Part shown: piece after piece, positions 25,703 to 33,864 of the stretch
Layout: the number at the start of each line of letters is the position of its first letter
Numbering within the stretch: position 1 is the first letter of the stretch
Assembly: GCA_014379625.1 (NCBI GenBank)
Contig: JACMLJ010000095.1
Location: 248,001-312,000, forward strand
Direction: 5' to 3'
Length of the DNA stretch: 64,000 nucleotides
Source: Ferruginibacter sp.
Lineage (GTDB): Bacteria; Bacteroidota; Bacteroidia; Chitinophagales; Chitinophagaceae
Notes under the pieces: model-generated
What the model was told of the DNA's origin: nothing
Databases searched by the model: none
The model's input: the letters and a program-made list of their open reading frames with translations, nothing else
Program-made: the position numbers and the translations under genes

Positions 25703-27067
25703 ATGGCAACAGTAGCAAGAGAGAATATTGGCCTCCTGAATGATAAGATCATCATTAAAGTTAGTAAAGAAGACTATTTACCTACATTTGAAAAAAAATT
25801 AAAAGAGTACAGCAAAACCGTAAATATCCCGGGGTTCAGAAAAGGAATGGTCCCCGCCGGCATGATCAAAAAAATGTATGGTCCATCTATATATACAGAC
25901 GAAATCCTTAAGACAGTCGAAAAACAATTACACACCTACTTAGATACGGAAAAACCAGACATTTTTGCACAACCGCTGGCATTAGATGCTGACATCCGGA
26001 AAATGGACCTGAATAACCCGGCTGATTATGAATTTGGTTTTGAAATAGGGCTTAAGCCCGCATTTACAATTGCACCATTGAAAAATGCCGGCGTTACATT
26101 AAATAAGGTAAAAGTAACGGATGAAATGGTTGAGGAGGAAGTTAGTAACATGTTAAATAAAGCCGGCAAAATGACCGAGCCTGAAACCATTGAAAGTGAA
26201 AATGCTGTACTGAATGTAAAATTTACCGCATCTGATAATGACGGTAATGTAACTGAAAACGGCATTAACGAAATTGAAACTTCTGTTATTATAAAATATT
26301 TAACCCCGGGTGCACAGCAGCAGTTCATGGGCAAAAAGAAAGATGACAGCGTTGTAATTGAATTATCAACGGCTTTTGAGAAAGATAAACTGGCTCCGTT
26401 TGTTAGGGATCTTGGTCTTACAGACGAAGAGGTAGAAGGGATAGAAAAATATTTTAAACTGACCATCCTAAAGATTGGGTTGTTAGAAAAAGCAGAACTC
26501 AACGAAGAATTCTATGACAAAGTATTTGCCGGCGCTGCTATTGCAACAGAAGAGGAATTCAGGAAAAAACTAAAAGAAGAAATTGAGCAATACTGGGATG
26601 GGCAGAGCCGCATACAGTTGCAGGACCAGATATACCATTACCTGCTGGATGAAACCAACATCGAATTTCCGGCAGAATTTTTAAAGCGCTGGTTACAAAC
26701 CGGCAGCGAAGAACGTAAAACCGCCGAACAGGCAGAAGAAGAGTTTCCAACATTCAGTGGCCAGTTAAAATGGACACTGATAAGTGATAAACTAATTAAG
26801 GAAAATAATATAGCCGTAACCCTCGAAGAGTTGAAAGTCGCTATGAGAATGGAGGTAATGCGTTATTTTGGAAATATGAATATCGGGGATGATACCAGTT
26901 GGTTAGATAGTTATATAGACAAGATGATGAAAGATGAAAAACAGTTAGATGCCACCTATCGGCGCCTGCTAACAGATAAATTATTCGCTTATGCAGAAAG
27001 TGAGGTAAATCCCGTTGAGAACGAAGTATCTGCCGAAGAGCTGACAGGTATGCAGCACCATCATTAA
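25703..27067 (+). CDS. tig: Trigger factor chaperone
   Basis: Trigger factor binds the ribosome at L23 and folds nascent chains. The 454-residue protein has the ribosome-binding domain with NIPGFRKGMVPAGMIKKMYG (about 41-60), which contains the GFRxG(K) signature. The middle region at about 155-245 aligns with the peptidyl-prolyl isomerase domain but is divergent, as in other Bacteroidota. The helical C-terminal domain carries the substrate cradle. It ends in a natural HHH, which is not a tag. The gene directly precedes clpP1, clpP2 and clpX, matching the classical tig-clpP-clpX order seen in many bacteria. Two hairpins follow the stop. Confidence 0.92.
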   Translation: MATVARENIGLLNDKIIIKVSKEDYLPTFEKKLKEYSKTVNIPGFRKGMVPAGMIKKMYGPSIYTDEILKTVEKQLHTYLDTEKPDIFAQPLALDADIRKMDLNNPADYEFGFEIGLKPAFTIAPLKNAGVTLNKVKVTDEMVEEEVSNMLNKAGKMTEPETIESENAVLNVKFTASDNDGNVTENGINEIETSVIIKYLTPGAQQQFMGKKKDDSVVIELSTAFEKDKLAPFVRDLGLTDEEVEGIEKYFKLTILKIGLLEKAELNEEFYDKVFAGAAIATEEEFRKKLKEEIEQYWDGQSRIQLQDQIYHYLLDETNIEFPAEFLKRWLQTGSEERKTAEQAEEEFPTFSGQLKWTLISDKLIKENNIAVTLEELKVAMRMEVMRYFGNMNIGDDTSWLDSYIDKMMKDEKQLDATYRRLLTDKLFAYAESEVNPVENEVSAEELTGMQHHH

Positions 27068-27095
27068 CCCCTATCCGCCGCGGCGGGGTAAGGGG
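27068..27095. repeat. GC-rich palindromic element after tig
   Basis: The element begins at the base after the tig stop. CCCC (27068-27071) and GGGG (27092-27095) flank the perfect palindrome CCGCCGCGGCGG (27075-27086). The GC content is far above the AT-rich surroundings. It could be an interspersed repeat or an mRNA-stabilising stem. Confidence 0.7.
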
Positions 27096-27108
27096 AACAT
27101 TATAAACG

Positions 27109-27136
27109 CCGAAGTATTCCTGCTTCGGTTTTTTTT
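27109..27136 (+). terminator. Intrinsic terminator after tig
   Basis: CCGAAG (27109-27114) pairs with CTTCGG (27123-27128) and is followed by eight T (27129-27136). It should separate tig from clpP1 transcription. Confidence 0.88.
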
Positions 27137-27337
27137 GCGCCATGTGGTACCAGGTTAAAAAAGTTATTAAAAAATTATATCCTGTAAACCGGACAACCGG
27201 CATCAAACTATCAGGAATAACAAAAATCGAACACCCTCAAACCAGGCATCAGGTATAATATTTTGTCTCCATCGATCCCCTTCCGCCTTTTTGTCGCTCT
27301 TTTTTTTATAGCATAATATTTGGGTGCATCAAACAAC

Positions 27338-27345
27338 TATATTTG
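27338..27345 (+). promoter_or_regulatory. -7 box of clpP1
   Basis: TATATTTG fits TAnnTTTG and ends 21 nt before the clpP1 ATG at 27367. It supports an independent clpP1 promoter after the tig terminator. Confidence 0.5.
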
Positions 27346-27366
27346 TTATCCTAAATAATATACCAG

Positions 27367-28059
27367 ATGAATTTTGGAAAAGAGTTTGAAAATTATGCTG
27401 TAAAGCACCGCGGCATCAGTAGTAACACGTTGGATAGTTATATTAAACATAACGTTACCAACCTCACCCCTAACATTATTGAAGAAAGGCCTATGAACGT
27501 TGCCGTAATGGATGTTTACAGCCGCCTGATGATGGACCGGATTATATTTATGGGTTATCCTGTTACGGATGAAGTAGCCAATATTATCACCGCCCAGTTT
27601 TTGTTTTTGGAAAGTACCGACCGCACCAAGGATATCCAGATGTACATCAATTCTCCCGGCGGCAGTGTATATGCAGGATTGGGGATGTACGATACCATGC
27701 AGTTTGTAACACCCGATATTGCCACTATTTGTACCGGTATAGCGGCAAGTATGGCAGCCGTGCTGATGTGTGCAGGTTCTCCGGGTAAACGTACCGCGTT
27801 AAAGCATAGCCGCATCATGTTGCACCAGCCAAGTGCAGGCGCAGGCGGCCAGGCCAGTGATATTGAAATCACCGTAAACGAAATACGAAAAATAAAAAGC
27901 GAATTGTACGAGATCATCTCCCAGCATACCGGTCAGTCATTTGATAAAGTAGCCGTGGACTGCGAAAGGGATTACTGGATGACTTCCACCGAAGCTAAAA
28001 ATTATGGTATCGTAGATGAAGTGCTGACCATTAATCCCCGTAAAGCGAAAAAAGACTAA
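27367..28059 (+). CDS. clpP: ATP-dependent Clp protease proteolytic subunit, copy 1
   Basis: This is the first of two tandem ClpP paralogues. ClpP forms double-heptamer serine proteases gated by ClpX or ClpC. The 230 residues include an N-terminal extension of about 40 residues before RLMMDRIIFMG, longer than in E. coli. The catalytic triad is intact: Ser128 in GIAASMAAVL, His153 in MLHQP and Asp202 in ERDYW. INSPGGSVYAG forms the oxyanion loop. Residues between the triad motifs differ clearly from copy 2, so the pair is not a recent duplication. It lies 121 bp upstream of clpP2 and has its own promoter-like box. Confidence 0.95.
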   Translation: MNFGKEFENYAVKHRGISSNTLDSYIKHNVTNLTPNIIEERPMNVAVMDVYSRLMMDRIIFMGYPVTDEVANIITAQFLFLESTDRTKDIQMYINSPGGSVYAGLGMYDTMQFVTPDIATICTGIAASMAAVLMCAGSPGKRTALKHSRIMLHQPSAGAGGQASDIEITVNEIRKIKSELYEIISQHTGQSFDKVAVDCERDYWMTSTEAKNYGIVDEVLTINPRKAKKD

Positions 28060-28179
28060 GCAATTCTTTTTTCCCGGCGATTGTACATCATTGAACATCG
28101 TTGTGTCACTCACTTTTACGGCAAACCATTGTGGAACTGTGCATACAATTTATAACAATATTTCAAAAAAAGTATACCA

Positions 28180-28806
28180 ATGAATTATTATAACAATCAA
28201 CAAATCCGTTCGGACGAAGAAGAAGAAACACCCAAAGAATTGCCGGAAAACCCTATGGAAAAAATGATGAGCGGGTGGCAGTTCGACAAAAAATTTATTG
28301 AGCAGCGGAAAATATTCTTATGGGGAGTGGTGGATGATAAAAGCGCTAAAGATATTACCGCCCGTTTGCTTTACCTCGAAGCTATTGATCCCGGGAAAGA
28401 GATCACATTTTACATCAACAGTCCGGGTGGTGTGGTTACCAGCGGTATGGTAATTTACGATACCATGCAAATGATTACCTCTCCTGTAAGTACCGTGTGC
28501 ATGGGCATGGCAGCCAGTATGGGTAGTATTTTATTAAGTGGTGGTGCTAAAGGGAGGCGTTTTATTTTTCCCAATGCAACGGTTATGATCCACCAGCCAA
28601 GCGGTGGCGGACAAGGGGTAAGTACTGACCTGGAAATTATGGCCGTGCAAATATTAAAGGTAAAACAATTGGGCGCGCGGATTTTAGCCGAGAACTGCGG
28701 GCAGACCTATGAAAAAGTAATGAAAGATTTTGACCGCGACTACTGGATGGACCCTACGGAATCAGTCGCTTACGGGATTGTGGATAAAATAATAGATAAA
28801 TTATAA
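28180..28806 (+). CDS. clpP: ATP-dependent Clp protease proteolytic subunit, copy 2
   Basis: This is the second tandem ClpP, with 208 residues. It also has a full triad: Ser113 in GMAASMGSIL, His138 in MIHQP and Asp187 in DRDYWM. The N-terminus is acidic and glutamine-rich (NYYNNQQIRSDEEEETPKE) and has no counterpart in copy 1; the axial pore loops may therefore differ. Organisms with two active ClpPs can form mixed ClpP1P2 rings, but which arrangement holds here cannot be seen. A strong terminator follows at 28832, so clpX must be transcribed from a separate promoter. Confidence 0.95.
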   Translation: MNYYNNQQIRSDEEEETPKELPENPMEKMMSGWQFDKKFIEQRKIFLWGVVDDKSAKDITARLLYLEAIDPGKEITFYINSPGGVVTSGMVIYDTMQMITSPVSTVCMGMAASMGSILLSGGAKGRRFIFPNATVMIHQPSGGGQGVSTDLEIMAVQILKVKQLGARILAENCGQTYEKVMKDFDRDYWMDPTESVAYGIVDKIIDKL

Positions 28807-28831
28807 TATCTTACCATTGATCTTTATATGG

Positions 28832-28856
28832 GCCCCATCTTTGTGGGGCTTTTTTT
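28832..28856 (+). terminator. Intrinsic terminator after clpP2
   Basis: GCCCCA (28832-28837) pairs with TGGGGC (28844-28849) around TCTTTG and is followed by seven T. This is a textbook Rho-independent terminator. Confidence 0.92.
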
Positions 28857-28880
28857 ATACCCGCTTTTCAATTAACTAAA

Positions 28881-28888
28881 TACCTTTG
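28881..28888 (+). promoter_or_regulatory. -7 box of the gene at 28893
   Basis: TACCTTTG fits the consensus and ends 4 nt before the ATG at 28893, so the mRNA is predicted to be leaderless or nearly so. Confidence 0.55.
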
Positions 28889-28892
28889 CACA

Positions 28893-30038
28893 ATGTGGCT
28901 GGATGAAAGCATAAATGCAAAATATACTAAGGAAGCAGACCGGAGACCTATGATGCAAAAAGACGTTTTTCCGGTGAATGCAGCCTTCGGTAAATATTTG
29001 CAACATTATGGAAGGGATGTTGAATTACCATTGTTATATACCGATTTAATCAATTACAGCTATGCTGATCCTTTAAAAGATAAAAAGGGAAAATGGACAC
29101 ATTGGGAAAATGCAGTGTATGAACCCGTACAACTTGAAGCGCTGGAGGGGAAGTTAATTAACACATTTGCCAGGTTAAAAAAGCTGCCATTACCGGTAGC
29201 AACAACACAATTTGATGTTGAGCGTATTGATTTTTGTGAGTACGGGAACAGCGTTCCGTTCAGGATAAAAATGGTTGAAAAGGATACCGGCCAGTACAAT
29301 TTTTTTTATGTCAAGCTCGCGGATGCTTCCCGCATTTATGGACTGGAGCTTGAACATTTGCTTACAAATAATCCAATCAACTATCTGCACTATCAAAACA
29401 CATTGATAGAGGAGCACATTGAGGGAATACCCGGTGATGTTTTTCTGCAGCAAAACCCGCAGTTGACTTCATCCGACAAAACTGCTATGGCCAAAGCTTT
29501 TGTACAATTCAACGAGAGTTGCTTTGTACGGTTGCTGGGAGATATGCGGAGTTATAATTTTGTGGTTAACCCGATTGTCGTAAATGGGCTTACCCATTAT
29601 CATATTCGCGCTATAGATTTTGACCAGCAATCTTATGAAGGGAAAAAGATTCTTTATTTTCCCCAGTTTTATAAAGAGAATGCTGACTATGTAGAACTTG
29701 TTTTACAAAACCTTGACGCCGGGGAAATAGAGCAGAACCGGCAAATTGAATTTGCAGGAATGGCAGCGAGGATAATTACCTATCGCAGGCAATTGATGGA
29801 ATTGGTAAATAGCATGGTAAATGATGATATTTCAGAAAATTATAAAATACAGATTTTGCGGAACGAGCTAAACGAACATTTTAAAACAACCCGTTTTACC
29901 AGTTGCAAAACCATGGGCGCCATCGTAAAACATCAATTAAAGCAGGTTTTACAAAAACATGTGCAACTGGCAAATTTGAAGCAAAAGTCTTGCAGGCTAT
30001 GTATTTTAGCGGGAATGCTGCAACTTTTTTCTTTATAA
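28893..30038 (+). CDS. Unrecognised protein with kinase-like motifs, between clpP2 and clpX
   Basis: I do not recognise a named family for this 381-residue protein. It has no signal peptide or obvious membrane helix, apart from a hydrophobic last 15 residues. The middle contains YVKLADASRIYGLELEHLL, then IEEHIEGIPGDVFLQ. Near 210-225 comes FVRLLGDMRSYNFVVN, followed about 15 residues later by IRAIDFDQQS. The spacing and residues G-D-x-x-x-x-N and D-F-D resemble the catalytic loop and metal-binding aspartate of protein-kinase-like phosphotransferases (HGDLxxxN then DFD). This is inference from motifs only; no Walker or G-loop is certain. The gene interrupts a clpP-clpX block but has its own promoter box and follows a terminator. 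Confidence 0.7.
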   Translation: MWLDESINAKYTKEADRRPMMQKDVFPVNAAFGKYLQHYGRDVELPLLYTDLINYSYADPLKDKKGKWTHWENAVYEPVQLEALEGKLINTFARLKKLPLPVATTQFDVERIDFCEYGNSVPFRIKMVEKDTGQYNFFYVKLADASRIYGLELEHLLTNNPINYLHYQNTLIEEHIEGIPGDVFLQQNPQLTSSDKTAMAKAFVQFNESCFVRLLGDMRSYNFVVNPIVVNGLTHYHIRAIDFDQQSYEGKKILYFPQFYKENADYVELVLQNLDAGEIEQNRQIEFAGMAARIITYRRQLMELVNSMVNDDISENYKIQILRNELNEHFKTTRFTSCKTMGAIVKHQLKQVLQKHVQLANLKQKSCRLCILAGMLQLFSL

Positions 30039-30074
30039 TATTGTCCGCAAAGTAGCGTTCTGTAATTGGTTGCT

Positions 30075-30082
30075 TATCTTTG
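30075..30082 (+). promoter_or_regulatory. -7 box of clpX
   Basis: TATCTTTG fits the consensus and lies 45 nt before the clpX ATG at 30128. The predicted leader is about 38 nt. Confidence 0.55.
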
Positions 30083-30127
30083 CATCCCGATTTTAAAAAA
30101 AAATACCCGGAGAATAAAAGGATTAAA

Positions 30128-31369
30128 ATGGCAAAACAACAAACATTACACTGTTCTTTTTGCGGCAGGAGCCGCGATGAGGTAAAGATATTAATAGCGG
30201 GCCAGGAAGGGCATATCTGCGAAAATTGCGTGGAACATGCCCAGGAAATAATTGGCCAGGAACTTATGATTTATCCCGATGCAAAACAAAGTAACGGGGC
30301 CACGCATAAACTCACCGTAAAAAAACCGGTAGAAATAAAGAAATTTTTGGATGAATATGTAATTGGCCAGGATGACGCCAAAAAGATATTGGCGGTAGCT
30401 GTTTACAATCATTACAAGCGCCTCAACCAAAAAGTGGAGAATGATGTGGAGATAGAAAAAAGCAATATCATCATGGTTGGCGAAACCGGTACCGGAAAAA
30501 CCTTACTCGCAAAATCAATTGCCCGGATGCTAAATGTACCATTTGCTATCGTGGATGCTACTGTTTTTACGGAAGCGGGATATGTGGGTGAAGATGTGGA
30601 AAGTATGCTCAGCCGCTTATTGCAAGCCTGTAACTACGATGTGGCCGCAGCCGAAAAGGGGATCGTGTTTATTGATGAAATAGATAAAGTAGCCCGCAAA
30701 AGCGATAACCCTTCCATAACAAGGGATGTAAGTGGCGAGGGTGTTCAGCAAGGCTTGTTAAAATTACTGGAAGGAACAGAGGTATTGGTACCACCCCAGG
30801 GCGGAAGAAAGCATCCCGAACAGAAATTGGTAAAAGTAAATACATCTAATATTTTATTTATCTGTGGTGGCGCATTTGACGGGGTTGACCGTATCATCGC
30901 CCGCCGGGTAAATACTCACGCAATCGGATTTAGCGTAAATAAAGAATTACAGGAGTTTCAGCAGAAAAACCTGCTGCAGTTTGTTAATGCAGTTGATTTA
31001 AAACAATTTGGTCTGATACCGGAATTACTGGGCCGCCTGCCGGTGATCACTTTCCTGAATCCTTTGGATGCGCCCACCCTGCGGAACATTTTAACCGAAC
31101 CAAAAAACGCATTGATCAAACAGTTTACGCGTTTGTTTGAAATAGAAGGAATTGAACTAAAATTTGATGAGGCGGTATATGATTTCATGGTACAAAAGGC
31201 ATTGGAATATAAATTAGGCGCCCGTGGCCTGCGCAGTATTTGTGAAAGTATCTTAACCGATGCCATGTACGAATTACCATCCCAAAAAGTAAAAACATTC
31301 GAAGTAACATTGGAGTATGCGCAGCGTAAATTCAACACCAGCAAGATGAGCATGTTGAAAGTTGCTTAA
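30128..31369 (+). CDS. clpX: ClpX ATPase/unfoldase subunit of Clp protease
   Basis: ClpX is the AAA+ hexamer that recognises, unfolds and feeds substrates to ClpP. The 413 residues start with the zinc-binding domain (Cys9, Cys12, Cys31 and Cys34 in HCSFC and CENC). The AAA+ core follows, with Walker A GETGTGKT, the pore-loop region with GYVGEDVES, Walker B IVFIDEIDK, and GLIPELLGRLPVI with the arginine sensor region. The ATG at 30128 gives MAKQQTLHCSFCG as in the family, whereas an upstream TTG at 30080 would translate the promoter. It is separated from the clpP pair by one unrelated gene. A terminator follows. Confidence 0.96.
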   Translation: MAKQQTLHCSFCGRSRDEVKILIAGQEGHICENCVEHAQEIIGQELMIYPDAKQSNGATHKLTVKKPVEIKKFLDEYVIGQDDAKKILAVAVYNHYKRLNQKVENDVEIEKSNIIMVGETGTGKTLLAKSIARMLNVPFAIVDATVFTEAGYVGEDVESMLSRLLQACNYDVAAAEKGIVFIDEIDKVARKSDNPSITRDVSGEGVQQGLLKLLEGTEVLVPPQGGRKHPEQKLVKVNTSNILFICGGAFDGVDRIIARRVNTHAIGFSVNKELQEFQQKNLLQFVNAVDLKQFGLIPELLGRLPVITFLNPLDAPTLRNILTEPKNALIKQFTRLFEIEGIELKFDEAVYDFMVQKALEYKLGARGLRSICESILTDAMYELPSQKVKTFEVTLEYAQRKFNTSKMSMLKVA

Positions 31370-31388
31370 AGTGCGACTGATTTTTTTA

Positions 31389-31419
31389 AGAGCTGTCCCT
31401 TTTTGTGACGGCTCTTTTT
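31389..31419 (+). terminator. Intrinsic terminator after clpX
   Basis: A 9-bp stem with one G-U pair (31389-31397 with 31407-31415) is followed by a run of T. It ends the clpX transcript. Confidence 0.88.
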
Positions 31420-31683
31420 GTTTTATACTGCCCGGCATTGTGGCTCTTTTTGTGAATACCCCGGGGTTAAATCTTCGAAACTCTTTGGCTGAAAGGTGAT
31501 CATTTGAAACAGGAATTTCCGGTGGGCCTTGCCCGGGATGTATATTTCTACATCCACTTCTGCTAATAATTTGTTCGCCTTTATCAATGTTGGCTACCTG
31601 AATGATTCATGTCATGTGCGGTTTACAATATTTCACCGAATTTTGCCAAAATTTCAGTACCACAAAATAAAAAATCCCATAGC

Positions 31684-33774
31684 ATGTCTAAGGCCATTTA
31701 TATAGCTTCATCTGAGCCCAATAGCGGTAAATCCGTCATCACATTAGGATTGATGAATCTGTTAGTCGGCAAGATCAAAAACATTGCCTATTTTAAACCC
31801 GTGGTAAATGAGCGGGCGGAAACAAGTAAAGACATTCATATTGAAACGATCCTCTCCCATTTTGGATTAAATATCAATTATTCCGACACGTTCGCTTTTA
31901 CTTATGATGAGCTGCTACACCACCGGAGTGAAGGAAATAATTCTTTTATCATTGACAGCATTATCGCTAAATTCAAAAAACTCGAAGAAACCCACGATTT
32001 TGTTGTAGTGGAAGGAACCGGTTTTAATGGAGATGGGGCCTCTTTTGAATTTGACTCAAATATCGATATTGCAAAAAACCTTGGGATCCCACTGATATTA
32101 ATTACTAAGGGTGACAATAATACCCCTGAAGAAATTGGCAATGGTATACTATCTACCTACCAGGTTTTACACGATAAAGAAGTGCAGGTGCTGGCTGTCA
32201 TCGCCAATAAAATAAATCCCAATGATGAAAATGAACTGAAGCAAATATTAACCAACCGTCTGCCAAAAGAAGTATTGAGCTCGGTTATTCCTTTCAATAA
32301 GGATTTGGGTAATCCCACTATGAAGGAAATAGTGGAAGTTGTAAAAGGGAAATTACTATTTGGAAATAACCTCTTATCTAACCAGGTAGATCATTTCATT
32401 GTAGGCGCCATGCAATTGAGAAATTGTCTTACCCGCCTTAAAGAAAATACATTGATAGTAACACCAGGTGACCGGGCGGATATCATCGTGGCAATGCTGC
32501 AAGCCAATATTTCAAAAAATTATCCAAAGGTGGCGGGAATGATCCTTTCAGGCGGTTTGGAACCTGAGGAACCAATTATTAAATTAGTGGAAGGTTTGGA
32601 AACAGTAATACCGATGATCCAGGTAAGTTCTGGAACATTTGAAACGGTAAATAAAGTAGGCGCTGTTCAGTCAAGGATCTATGCCGGCAACAAACCCAAA
32701 ATTGAGCTGGCCATCAGTACTTTCGAAAAATATATTGATGCCGAAGCAATTGTAAATAGAATTGTTACTGCCCATCCCGAAGGCATTACTCCGCGCATGT
32801 TCCAGTTTCAATTGGTAAAGAGGGCTAAACTACATAAAAAACACATCGTATTACCCGAAGGGAATGACGACCGCATACTGATTGCCGCATCTAAACTGAT
32901 AAAACAGGAAGTGGTAGAACTTACCATTCTCGGGAAAAAAGAAGAGATCGAAACAGCCCTTATCCGCTTGAATATCAGCCTTGACCTGGACAAGGTAAAA
33001 ATAATTAATCCCCAGGATTCACTGTTTTACCAGGATTACGCAGCTACTTTGTATGAATTGCGTAAAACAAAAAATGTAAATATGGAAATGGCCAGGGATA
33101 TGATGACGGACGGTTCTTATTTTGGTACAATGATGGTTTTTAAGGGCGACGCGGATGGCATGGTTTCCGGGGCGGTGCACACCACCCAGCACACCATACG
33201 GCCTGCTTTGCAATTCGTAAAAACCAAGCCAGGTGTGTCAACAGTTTCATCCATATTTTTTATGTGCCTGCCCGATCGGGTTACAGTTTTTGGAGATTGT
33301 GCGGTAAATCCTAATCCCACTTCAGAACAACTTGCCGAAATAGCCATTTCATCGGCTGAAAGCAGCATCATGTTTGGCATTGAACCTAAAATAGCCATGC
33401 TTTCTTATTCATCCGGCAATTCAGGCCAGGGAGAAGAGGTGGATAAAGTTCGCCGGGCAACGGAGATCGTGCGGGAACGACGCCCCGATCTTGTGGTGGA
33501 AGGCCCTATCCAGTATGACGCAGCGGTAGACCCGGTAATTGGTAAACAAAAAATGCCAGACTCGCCGGTTGCGGGACAGGCAAGTGTGCTGATCTTTCCG
33601 GATCTTAACACAGGAAATAATACTTACAAAGCAGTGCAGCGGGAAACAGGAGCATTGGCAATTGGCCCCATGTTACAGGGTTTAAATAAGCCGGTAAATG
33701 ATTTAAGCAGGGGCTGTACAGTAGATGATATATTTAATACCGTAGTAATTACTGCGATACAGGCGCAGCAATAG
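31684..33774 (+). CDS. pta: Phosphate acetyltransferase, long form
   Basis: Pta interconverts acetyl-CoA and acetyl phosphate. The 696-residue long form has an N-terminal P-loop-like domain (SSEPNSGKSVITLGL, about 9-23), a DRTGG-type regulatory domain (about 215-330) and the C-terminal catalytic PTA/PTB domain from about 375 (KKHIVLPEGNDDRIL, then DGMVSGAVHTT, AMLSYSSGNSGQG, and VAGQASVLIFPDLNTGN). The start at 31684 (MSKAIYIAS) is preferred over the ATG at 31609, which would add 25 residues unlike the family. It forms an operon with ackA 90 bp downstream, the standard acetate overflow and ATP-yielding pair. Confidence 0.95.
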   Translation: MSKAIYIASSEPNSGKSVITLGLMNLLVGKIKNIAYFKPVVNERAETSKDIHIETILSHFGLNINYSDTFAFTYDELLHHRSEGNNSFIIDSIIAKFKKLEETHDFVVVEGTGFNGDGASFEFDSNIDIAKNLGIPLILITKGDNNTPEEIGNGILSTYQVLHDKEVQVLAVIANKINPNDENELKQILTNRLPKEVLSSVIPFNKDLGNPTMKEIVEVVKGKLLFGNNLLSNQVDHFIVGAMQLRNCLTRLKENTLIVTPGDRADIIVAMLQANISKNYPKVAGMILSGGLEPEEPIIKLVEGLETVIPMIQVSSGTFETVNKVGAVQSRIYAGNKPKIELAISTFEKYIDAEAIVNRIVTAHPEGITPRMFQFQLVKRAKLHKKHIVLPEGNDDRILIAASKLIKQEVVELTILGKKEEIETALIRLNISLDLDKVKIINPQDSLFYQDYAATLYELRKTKNVNMEMARDMMTDGSYFGTMMVFKGDADGMVSGAVHTTQHTIRPALQFVKTKPGVSTVSSIFFMCLPDRVTVFGDCAVNPNPTSEQLAEIAISSAESSIMFGIEPKIAMLSYSSGNSGQGEEVDKVRRATEIVRERRPDLVVEGPIQYDAAVDPVIGKQKMPDSPVAGQASVLIFPDLNTGNNTYKAVQRETGALAIGPMLQGLNKPVNDLSRGCTVDDIFNTVVITAIQAQQ

Positions 33775-33864
33775 TGTTGTGAATGGTGAAATGTTAACCA
33801 CTACCCATTTTCCAAGCCTTTTGCCCATTGACCATCCACCAATTCACTTTAAAGTAACACCGTA

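Noticed and set aside
27050..27067. HHH at the C-terminus of trigger factor as a possible cloning tag
   Set aside because: Only three histidines, in natural context right before the stop; there is no vector sequence.
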